Source: Sporichthya polymorpha DSM 43042
GTDB taxonomy: Bacteria > Actinomycetota > Actinomycetes > Sporichthyales > Sporichthyaceae
DNA length: 64,000 bases
NCBI RefSeq assembly: GCF_000384115.1
Contig: NZ_KB913029.1
Span: forward strand, 2,390,907-2,454,906
Direction: 5' to 3'
The notes beneath the pieces were generated by a model. The model did not search any database. It was given only the letters and a program-made list of their open reading frames with translations, and had not been told where the DNA came from. Below are positions 43,581 through 53,044 of the stretch, piece after piece (position 1 is the stretch's first letter; each line of letters opens with the position of its first letter). Made by a program: the position numbers and the translations under genes.

Positions 43581-45104
43581 TCAGCGGACGCCGTAGGCGT
43601 TGGTCACCGTCTGGACGACGCTCGCTCCGGACTTCGACTTCGCCGTCGCCCGCAGGCTCAACCAACCGCTCGCCGGCGCGGGCACGTTCGCGCGCCACGA
43701 CGAGCCCGACTTGGTCACCGGAACGGTCCGCCAGGTCGCCCCACCGTCGGTGGAGTACTCCAGCTTCACCGACTTGACCGAGGCCAGCTCCTCCACGCCC
43801 ATCGTGATCTTCGTGAGCGCGCCGGGCTTGACCAGGCCACGCAGGTCCATGCCCGCGGGGACGAGCCGGATGCGCCCGGCCTCGGCCGGCCGCACGCCGT
43901 TGAACGTGCCGTCGGCCTTGAACGACCAGCGCGCGGTCACGACCGCCGAACGCCCGGCACCCTCCGGTCGCCGCGCGACCATCTCGACGACGTAGGTCTT
44001 GCGCGCCGTCGGGATCCGGTACTTGATGTTCGTCCCGCTCTTGAGCAGCTTGCCGCCGCTGAACAGCGAGTAGGTGACGCTGACCGGCGTGAGCTCGCAG
44101 GAGTCGACGCGGACGGCGCCCGTGGACGGCGCGCAGATCGGCGAGCGCCCGCCCACCTCGAGGGTGCGCCGGTCGACCGCGATGTTCACGCTCTCCGGGG
44201 TGACCGCCCAGACCCCGCCGCCCCAGTCCTCGCGGTAGCTCTTGCCGGCGGCGTAGCGGACGAGCCGGTTGTTCTTCACCGGCGCCTGCATCGACAGCGA
44301 CGCCGTGCCGTGCGCGCCCGCGACGAACAGGTCCGTCCGCCACACCAGGTCTGGCGTCCGGTAGGAGGTCAGCGCCGCGGCGGGCGGGTGCTCGACCCAC
44401 GGCCCGTCGTGCGTGACGACGAGGGTGCTGTCGGCCTTGCGCGGGCTGAGCCGGAGCGCGACCTGCTGATCCGGGTCGAGCACCCCGAGGCTCATCGTCA
44501 CCTTCGCGAGCTTCTTGCGCGTGGTGGAGAACGGGAGCTTGCTCGGGATGCCGGTCGTGGTCTTGACGAGGTCGTAGCGGTAGGAGGTCTCCGCGGCCGC
44601 GGTGTTGGCGAGCACCGAGTGCACCGCGAACTTCAGATCCTTGCTCGCGGTCGGGATCGCGTAGGTCGCGTCGGCCGGCAGGAACTCCGGGCTCAGCACG
44701 GCCTTCTTCCCGGCGCTGATCTTCACCGCCAGCGCGGTCTGACGGGCCGTCGGATCGTCGACGCGGAAGCTCACCGACTTGCCCTGCCGCGCGTCGAACG
44801 TGACCGCGCTGTTGGCCTTCACGTCCAGGACCCGCGCCGCCAGCGTCTTCGCCGGCGACTCGGTGATGGCCGCGACCAGCGCGTACTTCCCGGCCGGCAC
44901 CGTGGCCGGTCGGCCGGTTGTGACCGTGTACCGCTTCGTCGAGGAGAGGCTGACCAGCGACCCGGTCACCCCGATCGGCGCCCCCGTCCGCGCGATCGCG
45001 CCGAGGGAGATCGTGTGCGAGGCCGCCTGCGCGGGCATCGCCACCAGCCCCGTGGTCGCGAGGGCGGCGAGAAGCGGGACCGTCAGGAGTCGTCGTGTCG
45101 TCAC
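43581..45104 (-). CDS. Secreted protein of unknown function with C-terminal Ig-like module
   Basis: A 507-residue exported protein. The signal peptide ends near MPAQAASHTI. The body is beta-rich with no recognised enzyme motif, and the last 60 residues (VKLEYSTDGGATWRTVPVTK to AYGVR) resemble the C-terminal module that closes many actinobacterial secreted S8 proteases. Here no protease domain precedes it. It converges on the YdbT-like gene with 7 bases between. GTG start; the ribosome site is weak. Confidence 0.7.
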   Translation of the reverse strand: MTTRRLLTVPLLAALATTGLVAMPAQAASHTISLGAIARTGAPIGVTGSLVSLSSTKRYTVTTGRPATVPAGKYALVAAITESPAKTLAARVLDVKANSAVTFDARQGKSVSFRVDDPTARQTALAVKISAGKKAVLSPEFLPADATYAIPTASKDLKFAVHSVLANTAAAETSYRYDLVKTTTGIPSKLPFSTTRKKLAKVTMSLGVLDPDQQVALRLSPRKADSTLVVTHDGPWVEHPPAAALTSYRTPDLVWRTDLFVAGAHGTASLSMQAPVKNNRLVRYAAGKSYREDWGGGVWAVTPESVNIAVDRRTLEVGGRSPICAPSTGAVRVDSCELTPVSVTYSLFSGGKLLKSGTNIKYRIPTARKTYVVEMVARRPEGAGRSAVVTARWSFKADGTFNGVRPAEAGRIRLVPAGMDLRGLVKPGALTKITMGVEELASVKSVKLEYSTDGGATWRTVPVTKSGSSWRANVPAPASGWLSLRATAKSKSGASVVQTVTNAYGVR

Positions 45105-45518
45105 GAAGGGCAGTTTGGTGCGGTTTGCCCGGTCTGCGCATCAACCAATGGGGGAGATCGGCCTCAACCGAAAGGGCGGGGCTACCGCAAGCGAGCAGGG
45201 CTCAACAAGATGTGAGCCGTGTGACGTGATCCACTCGGGTGAATTGAGCGACTTATGTTTCGAGGCTGCTGACAGCGACCACTGAGACTGGTGTTAACAG
45301 AGTGCCATTCACTTTGTCCCTTTTGTGGCACCGACAGGGCTCTGACCTGCGGAAATAACTCCTGTGACAGGTGGGACTTTCGACACCAAAGCGACCCAAG
45401 ACCACCTATGTCCCATTGATTAGTCAAGTCAGAGCAAAGACGGTTTCCCCACGGCATATCCGAGATCTCTCCAGCAGCAGCGCTGGATAGGTGCGCCGGG
45501 AGGAAGTGGGGAACCCAT
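45105..45518. other. Intergenic region upstream of the collagen-like gene
   Basis: This 414-base divergent gap has no convincing gene. It holds CCACTGAGACTGGTG (45280), related to the 33250 element, the small palindrome CCTGTGACAGG (45361) and relatively AT-rich DNA near 45410-45425 that could be a promoter. Confidence 0.4.
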
Positions 45519-46199
45519 ATGAGCAAGCAAATCCTGCGCGGCGCCGCGTTCTTCGGTGCCGCTGCCGTTCTCGGGGTCGCGGGCATGCAGGTCGCCACCG
45601 CGGCACCTTCCGTCAACGCCGGCGCGGCGAACCAGACCGGCTCCAGTTTCAGTCAGGCGGACACCGGCGAGAATGTCGCCGCCCACGGCAAGCGTGGTCC
45701 TCGTGGTCCGCGTGGTTTCACCGGTCCTCGCGGCCCGGCGGGTCCGCGTGGTGCGACAGGTCCGATGGGTCCGCAGGGCATTCAAGGCCCGCCCGGCCAG
45801 GGCGTCACCCTGGTTGTGGGCACGGCGACGGCTTCGATCCCCGGTTTCCCGCTCAACGCGACCGACGGTGTCATTCCGTTCGGTCCGGTCGCGGGAGGGG
45901 GAGGCGATTACGCCTTCGCGACGTCTTCCATGACGATCAGCGCTTTCAGGGTTCAGGCGGCCGACAACGTCACCCTCAGTGGCGACACCTACGCGTTGGC
46001 CTGGCAGAACGTGGACCCGAACACCGGGAACCTCATCGGTCCGGTCACGTCCATCGAATGTCAGGTCCCCGTGAACGGTCGCAGTTGTCTTTCGACCGGA
46101 ACGCTCAACGTTCCGGCCGGGGCCGCCTACTGGTTCCAGGGAATCAATGGGGGCAGCGCCCTGCCCGAGAACGGCACGTTCAGCTACTACGTCTCGTAA
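45519..46199 (+). CDS. Secreted collagen-like (Gly-X-Y) protein
   Basis: A 226-residue exported protein. The signal peptide (AAFFGAAAVLGVAGMQVATA) ends near residue 29. Residues of about 57-95 are 13 Gly-X-Y triplets (GKRGPRGPRGFTGPRGPAG...), rich in GPR and GPA, so a collagen-like triple helix is likely. A beta-rich C-terminal domain follows with two cysteines (IECQVPV, RSCLS) and YWFQGINGG. A trimeric surface stalk with a globular head is inferred. ATG at 45519 behind GGGAGGAAG. A paralogue without the collagen part follows at 46381. Confidence 0.85.
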   Translation: MSKQILRGAAFFGAAAVLGVAGMQVATAAPSVNAGAANQTGSSFSQADTGENVAAHGKRGPRGPRGFTGPRGPAGPRGATGPMGPQGIQGPPGQGVTLVVGTATASIPGFPLNATDGVIPFGPVAGGGGDYAFATSSMTISAFRVQAADNVTLSGDTYALAWQNVDPNTGNLIGPVTSIECQVPVNGRSCLSTGTLNVPAGAAYWFQGINGGSALPENGTFSYYVS

Positions 46200-46222
46200 G
46201 GCACCGCTGCGAGACCCTTCGG

Positions 46223-46250
46223 ACGGCCCGGCCCTGCGGGGCCGGGCCGT
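46223..46250 (+). terminator. Terminator hairpin
   Basis: ACGGCCCGGCCC and GGGCCGGGCCGT form a perfect stem around TGCG, 24 bases after the collagen-like gene. Confidence 0.8.
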
Positions 46251-46380
46251 TCCTGGCGCGCTCGAGCCGCACGGGCCGGTCCGTTGGCTCGGCAGCCAAA
46301 GGAGTGGATCACCGTCAATCGACATGACTGATACCGCGTGCCCGGCCGAGTCGGTTGGCACGCGAAAGAGGTGACAGCGA

Positions 46381-46881
46381 ATGCGTGACAACGCGTTGCG
46401 GAGTTTCATGTTCTTCGGTGCCGCTGCCGTTCTCGGGGTCGCCGGCATGCAGATCGCAGTCGCCTCTCCCGTCGTCGAGACAGCCGGTCCGTCGAGCATC
46501 GACACCACCTTGTTCGTCGGCGCCTCGGCGAGGGAGATGCTCGGAGACGACTTGGGCGGCGTCGCCTACAGCCCGTTCGGATTAACCGGTTCGCCGATTG
46601 CGGTGCGCTCACTCAAGGACATGACGCTGTCGGACTTCCGGGTCGCCGGCGACACCCGTATCTCCGGGTTCTCATTCACCCTGGCGACCGTGGCGACCGA
46701 CCCGAACACCGGGAAGGCACAAGGGCCGGTCTCTTCGATCACCTGCAAGGTGCCGGTCGCCGGGACGAGGTGCGTGGCTCCCGAGAGCCTGGCCGTCCCC
46801 GCCGGAAACTTCTATTGGTTCCAGCCGCTGGGGACAAGCTTCGCCCCCTCAGGTACGACGTGGCACTACATCGCCTCGTAG
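46381..46881 (+). CDS. Secreted paralogue of the collagen-like protein's head domain
   Basis: A 166-residue exported protein. Its signal peptide (FFGAAAVLGVAGMQIAVA) is nearly identical at the DNA level to that of the gene at 45519, and its C-terminal domain shares ATDPNTGKAQGPVSSITCKV and PAGNFYWFQ with it. The collagen triplets are absent. It looks like a duplication in which the stalk was lost or never gained. Function is unknown. Confidence 0.75.
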   Translation: MRDNALRSFMFFGAAAVLGVAGMQIAVASPVVETAGPSSIDTTLFVGASAREMLGDDLGGVAYSPFGLTGSPIAVRSLKDMTLSDFRVAGDTRISGFSFTLATVATDPNTGKAQGPVSSITCKVPVAGTRCVAPESLAVPAGNFYWFQPLGTSFAPSGTTWHYIAS

Positions 46882-46976
46882 GCGGCTGACACCGGAAACA
46901 GCTCGATGCGATCGGTATGACCTCGCGGGCCGGGCCGGTCGGCCGTCTCGGGGGCGAGCCCTGAGACGATCACCGC

Positions 46977-47900
46977 GTGAGCGCGCTCGAACCTGGTCGC
47001 CCGGGGAAGTCCGGCCGCCCCGCCCGGCTGAAGGTCGGGGTGATCGGGGCGGGGAAGGTGGGGGCGGTCCTCGGGGCCGCGCTGATGCAGGCCGGGCACC
47101 GGGTGGTCGCGGCCTCCGGGGTCAGCCGTAAGAGTCAGGACCGCGCGCACGACCTTCTCGACGGCGTCGCGCTCACCGACCCCTTCGACGTCGCCGGCAA
47201 GGCGGACCTGCTGCTGGTCGCGGTCCCCGACGACGCGCTCCCGCCGCTGACCACCGGCCTCGCGGACGGGCACGCCGTCCCCGCCGGGACCCTCGTCGCG
47301 CACACCTCGGGCCGGTACGGCACCGACGTCCTGGAGCCGCTGACCCGGATCGGGTGCCTGCCGCTCGCGCTGCACCCCGTCATGACCTTCACCGGGACCC
47401 GCGTCGACCTTGCCCGGCTCGCCGGCGCCTGCTTCGGTGTCACCGCCCCGGAGCCGCTGCGCCCCGTCGCGGAGGCCCTCGTCGTCGAGATGGGGTCGGA
47501 CCCTCAGTGGGTCGAGGAGGACAAGCGCGGGCTCTACCACGCGGCCCTCGCCAACGGCGCGAATCACCTGGTCACGCTGGTCGCGCAGTCGGGCGCGCTG
47601 CTCGCGAAGGCCGGGGTCGAGAACCCGTCCCGCCTGCTCGGGCCCCTGCTCGGCGCCGCCCTCGACAACGCCCTGCGCTCCGGCGACCACGCGCTCACCG
47701 GCCCCGTCGCCCGCGGGGACGCCGGGACCGTGGCCGTCCACATCGAGGAGATCGCCAAGGTCTCCCCGGAGGCCGCCGCTGCGTACGTCGCGATGGCCCG
47801 CCTTACCGCCGACCGCGCGCTCGTCGCGGGCCTGCTCACCCCCGACGCCGCGTCCTCCCTGCTCGCGGTCCTGGGCAAGCGCCACCCGTTCGAGCCCTGA
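46977..47900 (+). CDS. Rossmann-fold / DUF2520 oxidoreductase-like protein
   Basis: A 307-residue protein with an NAD(P)-binding motif GVIGAGKVGAVLGAALMQAG (about 21-40) and a C-terminal DUF2520 helical domain (GLYHAALANGANHLVTLVAQ). It resembles ketopantoate-reductase-like enzymes and very commonly precedes panC in actinobacteria, so a role in pantothenate supply is suspected but not proven. GTG start at 46977. Confidence 0.85.
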   Translation: MSALEPGRPGKSGRPARLKVGVIGAGKVGAVLGAALMQAGHRVVAASGVSRKSQDRAHDLLDGVALTDPFDVAGKADLLLVAVPDDALPPLTTGLADGHAVPAGTLVAHTSGRYGTDVLEPLTRIGCLPLALHPVMTFTGTRVDLARLAGACFGVTAPEPLRPVAEALVVEMGSDPQWVEEDKRGLYHAALANGANHLVTLVAQSGALLAKAGVENPSRLLGPLLGAALDNALRSGDHALTGPVARGDAGTVAVHIEEIAKVSPEAAAAYVAMARLTADRALVAGLLTPDAASSLLAVLGKRHPFEP

Positions 47901-47913
47901 GCCGGCCGTCGCG

Positions 47914-48002
47914 GCCCCAGTGAGCGACAGAGTTGCAACCAGTGGGGTGCCCTGACGTCCGCCAGTCGCCCCACCCGTTTCAACCCTGTCGCTGACTGGG
48001 GC
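47914..48002. ncRNA. Structured hairpin upstream of panC, element A
   Basis: 36-base arms (47914-47949 and 47967-48002) pair as a long imperfect hairpin. Fixed parts are AGTTGCAAC then TGGGG on the left and CCCCA then TTTCAAC on the right, with an inner CTGA...CAG loop. The outer stem differs from element B but still pairs. It could be a regulatory RNA or a repeat element. Confidence 0.45.
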
Positions 48003-48070
48003 GCCCGTCCGGAGCCCCGCCCCGGCGGCCTCCCGGCACGGCGGTCGGGCCGAACCGGCGGTCATGGACT

Positions 48071-48144
48071 GGTTGGACGAGTTGCAACACCTGGGGCAAC
48101 TGAGCCGCCTCAGGCGCCCCACCTCTTTCAACTCGTCCAGCCAA
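48071..48144. ncRNA. Structured hairpin upstream of panC, element B
   Basis: Arms 48071-48098 and 48117-48144 keep the same AGTTGCAAC, TGGGG, CCCCA and TTTCAAC core as element A, while the outer stem (TGGTTGGACG with CGTCCAGCCA) has a different sequence. It ends 118 bases before the panC start. Confidence 0.45.
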
Positions 48145-48262
48145 CGCACAGGTTCGTGAGTCCTGCGTCACCGCGGATCGGGATTACACGGAGATGACGG
48201 GGGCGTTTACACTCGTGGCGCCACTGCACGTCCGGTACCCGACGAGGACTGGAACGAAGGCA

Positions 48263-49174
48263 ATGACCTCAACCGCCCTGCTCGATCCCGCACGCCCGAC
48301 GACGACCACCCCCGTGGTGGCGCGCACCCGTGCGGAACTGAACGCCGCCCTGGCCGAACTCGAACTCACGAGGCCCGGGCCCCGCGGCGTCGTGATGACG
48401 ATGGGTGCCCTGCACGACGGGCACGCCGAGCTGATGCGCACCGCCCGTCGGGAGTGCGCCAGCGTCGTCGCGACGATCTTCGTCAACCCCCTGCAGTTCG
48501 GGGCGAACGAGGATCTCGACAAGTACCCGCGCACCTTCGAGGCCGACCTCGCGCTGTGCGCGGAGGCCGGGGTGGACGTGCTCTTCCATCCGGGCGAGGC
48601 CGAGATGTACCCGCACGGCCGCCCGGCCACCGTGGTCACCGCCGGCCCGCTCGGCGATGACCTGGAGGGTGCATCCCGGCCCGGCCACTTCGACGGTGTC
48701 CTCACCGTCGTGCTGAAGCTGCTGCACCTGACTGGCCCTCAGATCGCTTATTTCGGCGAGAAGGACTACCAGCAGCTGACCCTGATCCGGCAGATGGTCA
48801 CCGACCTCGACCTCGACGTCCGGATCGCGCCCGTCCCGACGGTGCGGGAGGCGGACGGGCTCGCCCGCTCCAGCCGGAACCGCTACCTCTCCGACGCCGA
48901 GCGCGCCGGGGCCCTCGCGATCTCCCGCGCGCTGCGCGCCGGAGCCGCGGCCGGTCCCGACGGCCCGGACGCCGTCCTCGCGGCCGCGAAGGCGACCCTG
49001 GCTGCCGAACCCGGCCTGGTCGTGGATTACGTTGCGCTGCGCGACCCCGAACTAGCCCCTGCACCAGACACCGGCGAGACCCGCCTGCTGGTAGCTGCGA
49101 AAGCCGGAACAACGCGGCTGATCGACAACCTGCCCGTGCTGCTCGGTCCGACCGTGCAGACCGCCCGGAACTGA
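48263..49174 (+). CDS. panC: Pantothenate synthetase (pantoate--beta-alanine ligase)
   Basis: A 303-residue ligase joining pantoate and beta-alanine with ATP to give pantothenate. The ATG at 48263 follows GAAGG; an upstream ATG at 48194 would add an unusual leader. The nucleotide-binding [11 protein letters not shown] (HxGH-type) and SSRNRYLS (KMSKS-like) are in place, as are NPLQFG and GEKDYQQL. It stands in the panC-panD-nad-coaX run, so vitamin B5 and coenzyme A synthesis are grouped. Confidence 0.96.
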   Translation: MTSTALLDPARPTTTTPVVARTRAELNAALAELELTRPGPRGVVMTMGALHDGHAELMRTARRECASVVATIFVNPLQFGANEDLDKYPRTFEADLALCAEAGVDVLFHPGEAEMYPHGRPATVVTAGPLGDDLEGASRPGHFDGVLTVVLKLLHLTGPQIAYFGEKDYQQLTLIRQMVTDLDLDVRIAPVPTVREADGLARSSRNRYLSDAERAGALAISRALRAGAAAGPDGPDAVLAAAKATLAAEPGLVVDYVALRDPELAPAPDTGETRLLVAAKAGTTRLIDNLPVLLGPTVQTARN

Positions 49175-49189
49175 AGGGACGCCGCCACC

Positions 49190-49651
49190 GTGTTCCGCAC
49201 CATGCTGAAGTCCAAGATCCACCGCGCCACCGTGACGCAGGCCGACCTGCACTACGTCGGCTCGATCACCATCGACGAGGACCTCCTCGACGCCGCCGAT
49301 CTCCTCGCCGGCGAGCAGGTCGCGATCGTCGACATCGACAACGGCGCCCGCCTCGAGACCTACGTGATCCCGGGCCCGCGTGGGACCGGCATCATCGGCA
49401 TCAACGGTGCCGCTGCGCGCCTGGTCCAGCCCGGCGACCTCGTCATCATCATCAGCTACATGGGCGTCACCGACGCCGAGGCCCGCGAGCTGAAGCCGAA
49501 GGTCGTGCACGTCGACGGCCGCAACAACATCGTGCACATCGACGGCGACCCGGCCGCTCCCGTCCCCGGCGACGGCGAGGACCGCGGCGACCTGCGTGGC
49601 GACGTTCTGATGAACCGTCACGCCGCTGCGCCCGTGCACGTCGGCCGCTGA
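49190..49651 (+). CDS. panD: Aspartate 1-decarboxylase precursor
   Basis: A 153-residue pyruvoyl enzyme making beta-alanine for PanC. The self-cleavage site is YVGS with Gly24-Ser25, and Ser25 would become the pyruvoyl group. [10 protein letters not shown] and [11 protein letters not shown] are family signatures. A C-terminal tail of about 30 residues is longer than in E. coli, as is usual in actinobacteria. GTG start, 15 bases after panC. Confidence 0.96.
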   Translation: MFRTMLKSKIHRATVTQADLHYVGSITIDEDLLDAADLLAGEQVAIVDIDNGARLETYVIPGPRGTGIIGINGAAARLVQPGDLVIIISYMGVTDAEARELKPKVVHVDGRNNIVHIDGDPAAPVPGDGEDRGDLRGDVLMNRHAAAPVHVGR

Positions 49652-49670
49652 GCGGAGCGACGACCAGGCC

Positions 49671-52217
49671 ATGAGCGGGTTGCCGCGGCGGCTCGCTGCA
49701 CCGGAGCCCGGATGGGTTGCGGAGGCCGACGTCGTCGTCGTCGGGTCCGGCATCGCCGGGCTGACGATCGCGCTCCGCGCGGCGAACTCCCTCGCGGAGT
49801 TCGGTGGCCGCGTCCTGCTCGTCACCAAGGACGTCCTCGCGGCGGGCTCGACCCAGTGGGCGCAGGGTGGCATCGCCGCCGCCCTCGGCCCGGAGGACAG
49901 CCCCGCCGAGCACGAGCGCGACACCCTCCTCGCGGGGGACGGCTTGTGCGACCCCGATGCGGTTCGGCTCCTCGTCCACGAGGGCCCGGCTGCTGTTCGC
50001 CGCCTGATCGCGGGCGGCGCCGTGTTCGACCTCGCGGCCGACGGGGAACTCGCCCTCGGCCGCGAGGGCGGTCATCGTCGTGACCGCATCGCCCACGCCG
50101 GCGGGGACGCCACCGGCGCGGAGATCCAGCGCGCACTCGTCGACGCCGTCCGCGCCGACTCGCGCATCGAGGTCATCGAGCACGCTCTCGGTCTCGACCT
50201 GCTGCTCGGGGCCGACGGCGGCGTCGCCGGCCTGACGCTGCACGTGATGGGGGAGGGCCAGCGCGACGGTGTCGGCGCGGTGCACGCCCCGATCGTCGTC
50301 CTCGCCACCGGCGGCCTCGGCCAGGTCTACGAGGCGACGACGAACCCGCTCGTCTCCACCGGCGACGGCACCGCGATGGCGCTGCGCGCCGGCGCGGTCG
50401 TGCGCGACCTGGAGTTCGTCCAGTTCCACCCGACCGTCCTCTGGCTCGGCCCCGGCGCCGCCGGCCAGCAGCCGCTGATCTCTGAGGCGGTCCGCGGCGA
50501 GGGCGCGGTGCTCGTCGACGCGAAGGGCCAGCCGTTCATGGCCGGCGAGCACGAGCTCGGCGACCTCGCGCCGCGCAGCGTCGTCGCCAAGGCGATCCTG
50601 CGCCGGATGAACGCGACCGGCGTCCCGCACGTGTGGCTCGACGCCCGCGGCCTCGGCGCGCAGACGTGGGAGGCGCGCTTCCCGACGATCCTCGCCAAGT
50701 GCCGCGAGCACGGCATCGACCCGGTGACCGACCTGATCCCGGTCGTGCCCGCGTGCCACTACGCCTCCGGCGGGGTCCGCACGGACCTCGCGGGCCGCTC
50801 GACGGTCCCCGGCCTGTACGCCTGCGGCGAGGCCGCGTGCTCCGGCGTGCACGGGGCGAACCGCCTCGCGTCGAACTCCCTCCTCGAGGGCCTGGTCTTC
50901 GCCGAGCGGATCGCCGAGGACCTCGAGCGCACGTTCCGCACCGGCCGCCCCGCCCGTCGCGAGCCGATCAAGGACCGCCGGGAGCCCGGCGTCATCGCGG
51001 GCAGCGTCCGGCGGGAGATCCAGCAGCTGATGAGCGCCGGCGCCGGCGTGCTCCGCAACGACCGCGGCCTGCGCGAGACCGAGAGCGCGCTGATCTTCCT
51101 CGGCCGCTCGCACCCCGGCGAGCCGTGCGTCGAGTCCTGGGAGACGACGAACCTGCTGACGGTCGCGCGGTTCCTCGTCGCGGCCGCCGCCGAGCGCGCC
51201 GAGACCCGCGGCTCCCACTGGCGCGAGGACTACCCCGACCGCGACGATGCCGAGTGGCTCGGTCATCTGGACTGCCGCCTCACCGACGAGGGGGTCTCGA
51301 TGGTGCACACCGCGGGGCACCTCGGCGTCCCCTCCGCGCTGCTCTCAGCCGAGCTCGGCGAGGCCGGGCTCCCGGTCGCGGAGGTGCTCGACATCGTCTC
51401 CCGCGCCTTGGCCGAGGATCTCGCCCCCGGCCGCGCGGACGTCACCAGCACCGCGACCGTCCCCGCCGAGCAGCGCAGCACCGCCGACGTCGTCGCCCGC
51501 GCGGACGGGGTCGTCGCCGGCCTCTCCGTCGCCCGCGCGGTGTTCGAGACCGTGACGCGGGGCGCGGCGCTGGTCGACCTGCTGGCGAAGGACGGCGAGC
51601 GCGTCCGTCGCGGCGACGTGCTGATGTCGGTCTCGGGTCGGACGGTGGACCTGCTCGTCGCCGAGCGGACCGCGCTGAACTTCCTGTGCCACCTCTCCGG
51701 CATCGCGACCGCGACCCGCGCCTGGGCCGACGCCCTCGCCGGCACCCGCGCCCGCGTCCGCGACACCCGCAAGACCACGCCCGGCCTGCGCGCGCTGGAG
51801 AAGTACGCCGTCCGCGCCGGGGGCGGCGTGAACCACCGCCTGTCGCTGTGGGACGAGGCGCTGATCAAGGACAACCACGTCATCGCCGCGGGCGGGATCG
51901 TCGAGGCGTTCGAGGCCGTGCGCTCCCGGTACCCGGACCTCCCGGTCGAGGTCGAGGTCGACTCCCTGACGCAGCTTCAGGCCGTGCTCGAAGCCGGTGC
52001 GGAGCTCGTCCTGCTCGACAACTTCACGCCCGATCAGATGCGGAAGGCGGTTGCCCTGAACAACGGCCGGGCGCGGCTCGAGGCCAGCGGCGGGCTGACG
52101 TTCGCCGACGCTGCCGCCGTCGCGGCCACCGGTGTTGACTACATCTCCGTCGGCGCGCTCACCCACTCGGCGCCGATCCTCGACATTGCTCTGGACCTGC
52201 GCGAGGAGTCCAGCTGA
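49671..52217 (+). CDS. nadB-nadC: Fused L-aspartate oxidase / quinolinate phosphoribosyltransferase (NadB-NadC)
   Basis: An 848-residue single chain with two complete NAD-synthesis enzymes. Residues 1-550 are NadB: FAD site VVVGSGIAGLTIAL, HRRDRIAHAGGDATG, and ACHYASGGVRTDLAGRST. From about 560 to the end is NadC: TALNFLCHLSGIATATRAW, DTRKTTPGLRALEKYAVRAG, EVEVDSLTQL, and ASGGLTFADAAAVAATGVDY. Neither half lacks a key motif. The two genes are usually separate neighbours; here they are joined without a stop, skipping NadA between them. The chain starts 19 bases after panD and its stop overlaps the coaX start by one base. Confidence 0.93.
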   Translation: MSGLPRRLAAPEPGWVAEADVVVVGSGIAGLTIALRAANSLAEFGGRVLLVTKDVLAAGSTQWAQGGIAAALGPEDSPAEHERDTLLAGDGLCDPDAVRLLVHEGPAAVRRLIAGGAVFDLAADGELALGREGGHRRDRIAHAGGDATGAEIQRALVDAVRADSRIEVIEHALGLDLLLGADGGVAGLTLHVMGEGQRDGVGAVHAPIVVLATGGLGQVYEATTNPLVSTGDGTAMALRAGAVVRDLEFVQFHPTVLWLGPGAAGQQPLISEAVRGEGAVLVDAKGQPFMAGEHELGDLAPRSVVAKAILRRMNATGVPHVWLDARGLGAQTWEARFPTILAKCREHGIDPVTDLIPVVPACHYASGGVRTDLAGRSTVPGLYACGEAACSGVHGANRLASNSLLEGLVFAERIAEDLERTFRTGRPARREPIKDRREPGVIAGSVRREIQQLMSAGAGVLRNDRGLRETESALIFLGRSHPGEPCVESWETTNLLTVARFLVAAAAERAETRGSHWREDYPDRDDAEWLGHLDCRLTDEGVSMVHTAGHLGVPSALLSAELGEAGLPVAEVLDIVSRALAEDLAPGRADVTSTATVPAEQRSTADVVARADGVVAGLSVARAVFETVTRGAALVDLLAKDGERVRRGDVLMSVSGRTVDLLVAERTALNFLCHLSGIATATRAWADALAGTRARVRDTRKTTPGLRALEKYAVRAGGGVNHRLSLWDEALIKDNHVIAAGGIVEAFEAVRSRYPDLPVEVEVDSLTQLQAVLEAGAELVLLDNFTPDQMRKAVALNNGRARLEASGGLTFADAAAVAATGVDYISVGALTHSAPILDIALDLREESS

Positions 52218-53014
52218 TGCTGCTCACCATCGACGTCGGCAACACCCACACCGTCCTGGGGCTGTTCGACGACAAGGAGATCGTCGAGCACTGGCGGATC
52301 GCCACCGACGCCCGCCGGACCGCCGACGAGCTCGCCGTGACGTTCCGGTCGCTGCTCGAGCGGTACGTCCCGCCCGGCGGTGCGCCCGAGGGCGACCTCG
52401 TCACCGGCATCTCGATGTGCTCGACCGTCCCCTCGGTCCTGCACGAGATGCGCGAGATGTTCCGCCGGTACTACCCCGACGTGCCGTCCGTCGTCGTCGA
52501 GCCCGGCGTGCGCACCGGCGTCCCCGTCCTCATGGACAACCCGAAGGAGGTCGGCGCCGACCGCGTCGTGAACTCCCTGGCCGCCGCGCACCTCTACGGC
52601 GGCCCGTGCATCGTCGTCGACCTCGGCACCGCGACCACCTTCGACGCCGTCAGCGCCCGCGGCGAGTACATCGGCGGCGCGATCGCCCCCGGCATCGAGA
52701 TCTCCGTCGAGGCCCTCGGCTCCCGCGGCGCCCAGCTCCGCAAGGTCGAGCTCGCCCGCCCCCGCTCGGTCATCGGCAAGTCGACCGTCGAGGCCATGCA
52801 AGCCGGCATCCTCTACGGCTTCGCCGGCCAGATCGACGGGATCGTCGAGCGCATGGCCGCCGAGCTCTCCGACGACCCCGACACCGTCACCGTCGTCGCC
52901 ACCGGCGGCCTCGCGACGATCATCCTCGCCGAGGCCTCCACCATCGACGTCCACGAGCCCTGGCTCACCCTCGTCGGCCTGCGCCTCATCTTCGAGCGGA
53001 ATACGCCTGCGTAG
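52217..53014 (+). CDS. coaX: Type III pantothenate kinase
   Basis: A 265-residue ASKHA-fold kinase for the first step of CoA synthesis from pantothenate. Motifs are DVGNTHTVLGLF (phosphate-binding), GADRVVNSLAA and DLGTATTFDAV. Its position directly after panC-panD fits its substrate. The start ATG overlaps the previous stop by one base. Confidence 0.95.
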   Translation: MLLTIDVGNTHTVLGLFDDKEIVEHWRIATDARRTADELAVTFRSLLERYVPPGGAPEGDLVTGISMCSTVPSVLHEMREMFRRYYPDVPSVVVEPGVRTGVPVLMDNPKEVGADRVVNSLAAAHLYGGPCIVVDLGTATTFDAVSARGEYIGGAIAPGIEISVEALGSRGAQLRKVELARPRSVIGKSTVEAMQAGILYGFAGQIDGIVERMAAELSDDPDTVTVVATGGLATIILAEASTIDVHEPWLTLVGLRLIFERNTPA

Positions 53015-53044
53015 GCGTCCTCCCGCGGGAAGTAATCTCTGCGG

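Noticed and set aside
45700-45815. Collagen triplets as a phage tail-fibre fragment
   Set aside because: The protein has a clear signal peptide and a secreted paralogue next door, and no phage genes are nearby.
47914-48144. Direct assignment as the known pan RNA motif
   Set aside because: Arrangement before panC and tandem stem-loops are similar, but the conserved bases do not correspond to what I know of that motif.
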